Source: JBCBAP01 sp038532435
GTDB taxonomy: Bacteria > Pseudomonadota > Alphaproteobacteria > Rhodobacterales > Rhodobacteraceae
Direction of reading: 5' to 3'
DNA: 43,986 bases
Assembly: GCA_038532435.1 (NCBI GenBank)
Contig: JBCBAP010000028.1
Coordinates: forward strand, 1-43,986
A model generated the notes under the pieces. That model was not told the DNA's origin, did no database searches, and saw only the letters and a program-made list of their open reading frames with translations. How positions within the stretch are numbered: the first letter of the stretch is position 1; every line of letters begins with the position of its first letter. The position numbers were made by a program, and so were the translations under genes. Positions 43,547-43,986 of this stretch are shown here, piece by piece.

Positions 43547-43882
43547 TCAGAGTCGTGATTGGCCGTCGTGCATCGCGCACACAAAGCGTAGCTCGGCTTG
43601 GTCGATCCTCTTGGCTTGCCCGACCAGAATCGGTTTCGCCGTTCGGATCGTATTGTTCGCCGCCGCTACGGCAACCTTCGCTTCGGCTTGTTGCGCACCG
43701 GAGGACTGCGCTCTCAGACGGCCTCCAGCAATCTGTTTGAGACGGAAGACGCCGGTCTCGACGATGCTCCTTCGGCCATATCCCGTCTCTTCTTGCCAGG
43801 GAAGCCGTCCGATCTCACCGATGCGCAGAGCATGACTTTCCCGCTCACTGCCACCGCAAGAAGAGCCTTTGTCGGAGTTCGA
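43547..43882 (-). pseudogene. IS5-type transposase fragment, copy 2
   Basis: The minus strand reads RLPWQEETGYGRRSIVETGVFRLKQ in two stretches, then GGRLRAQSSGAQQAEAKVAVAA, ending at a stop at 43547-43549. This is the C-terminal E-region (YxxRSxxExxxFRxK) of an IS5-family transposase. The N-terminal catalytic part and a start are missing, and the tail after NNTIRTAKP departs from the family. It is related to the fragment at 40840-40970 but on the other strand. Confidence 0.72.
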
Positions 43883-43937
43883 AGGAGCGCGTGCGTCAAT
43901 GGCATCTCAAATTTCCCGAAAGCGGGCAGGTCTGTCA

Positions 43938-43983
43938 ATCGGCATCCAAACGTGACCCCATATCGGCGCCTAATTCTGACCCC
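43938..43983. repeat. Two direct repeats resembling an IS21-type terminus
   Basis: Two 22-base units (43938-43959 and 43962-43983) share ATCGGC at one end and TGACCCC at the other, 16 of 22 positions in all. Multiple short repeats with this look are found at the ends of IS21-type elements (from memory). The element itself would lie beyond the window. Confidence 0.4.
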
Positions 43984-43986
43984 CTT

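Overview
The window is high-GC DNA from an alphaproteobacterium of the Rhodobacter/Roseobacter type (Rhodobacterales). Three things support this. The run yceD-rpmF-plsX-fabH-ihfA-merR is typical of the group. The photosynthetic reaction-centre proteins align residue for residue, from memory, with those of Rhodobacter sphaeroides. A PufX-like protein, known only from Rhodobacter relatives, is present. The last 3.4 kb is different: insertion-sequence wreckage around one gene of lower GC.

Layout. (1) 1-7.46 kb is a copper-handling block. A P1B copper ATPase and a c-type cytochrome run on the minus strand, and cueR-copC-copD-multicopper oxidase-DUF411 run on the plus strand. Each arm starts at a MerR-type promoter with a 19-bp spacer and an identical CueR-like palindrome. 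(2) 7.8-13.4 kb is a compact reaction-centre cassette on the minus strand: puhA-puhB-puhC, a pseudoazurin, then pufL-pufM-pufX. The puh and puf units each start at a promoter covered by two PpsR/CrtJ-type boxes. No LH1 genes (pufB, pufA), no pufQ or pufC, no acsF, and no bch or crt genes are visible. (3) 13.5-16.3 kb holds an ECF sigma factor, its RskA-type anti-sigma factor, a DUF4394 protein and a MarR regulator. (4) 16.8-20.35 kb is a zinc operon: zur, a His-rich DUF2796 protein, an ABC ATPase and FtsX-like permease, and a DUF3299 protein. (5) 20.45-25.7 kb holds tRNA-Val, gph, glmU-glmS, a lipoprotein and an AlkD-like protein. (6) 25.9-30.3 kb holds a cation/proton antiporter, an AMP-forming acyl-CoA synthetase, a GST and a lipoprotein. 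(7) 30.4-34.6 kb holds moaA with an overlapping kinase-like gene, an esterase, an OlsB-type acyltransferase and msrB. (8) 34.7-40.5 kb is core genome: bamE, yceD, rpmF, plsX, fabH, ihfA, merR, tRNA-Pro and dcd. (9) 40.5 kb to the end holds IS5 and IS3 remnants, a methyltransferase-like gene, a second IS5 remnant and an IS21-like repeat end.

How it fits together. The most interesting part is region 2. Every polypeptide of a type II reaction centre (L, M, H), two assembly factors, PufX and a blue-copper electron carrier lie in 5.6 kb under matching PpsR-type operators. The light-harvesting genes that normally sit between the puf promoter and pufL are absent. Next to it is a full copper import, oxidation and export block. 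This suggests, but does not prove, a reaction centre fed by a copper protein and served by LH1 encoded elsewhere or by none.

All calls come from reading the sequence and from memory of protein families; no database search was possible.
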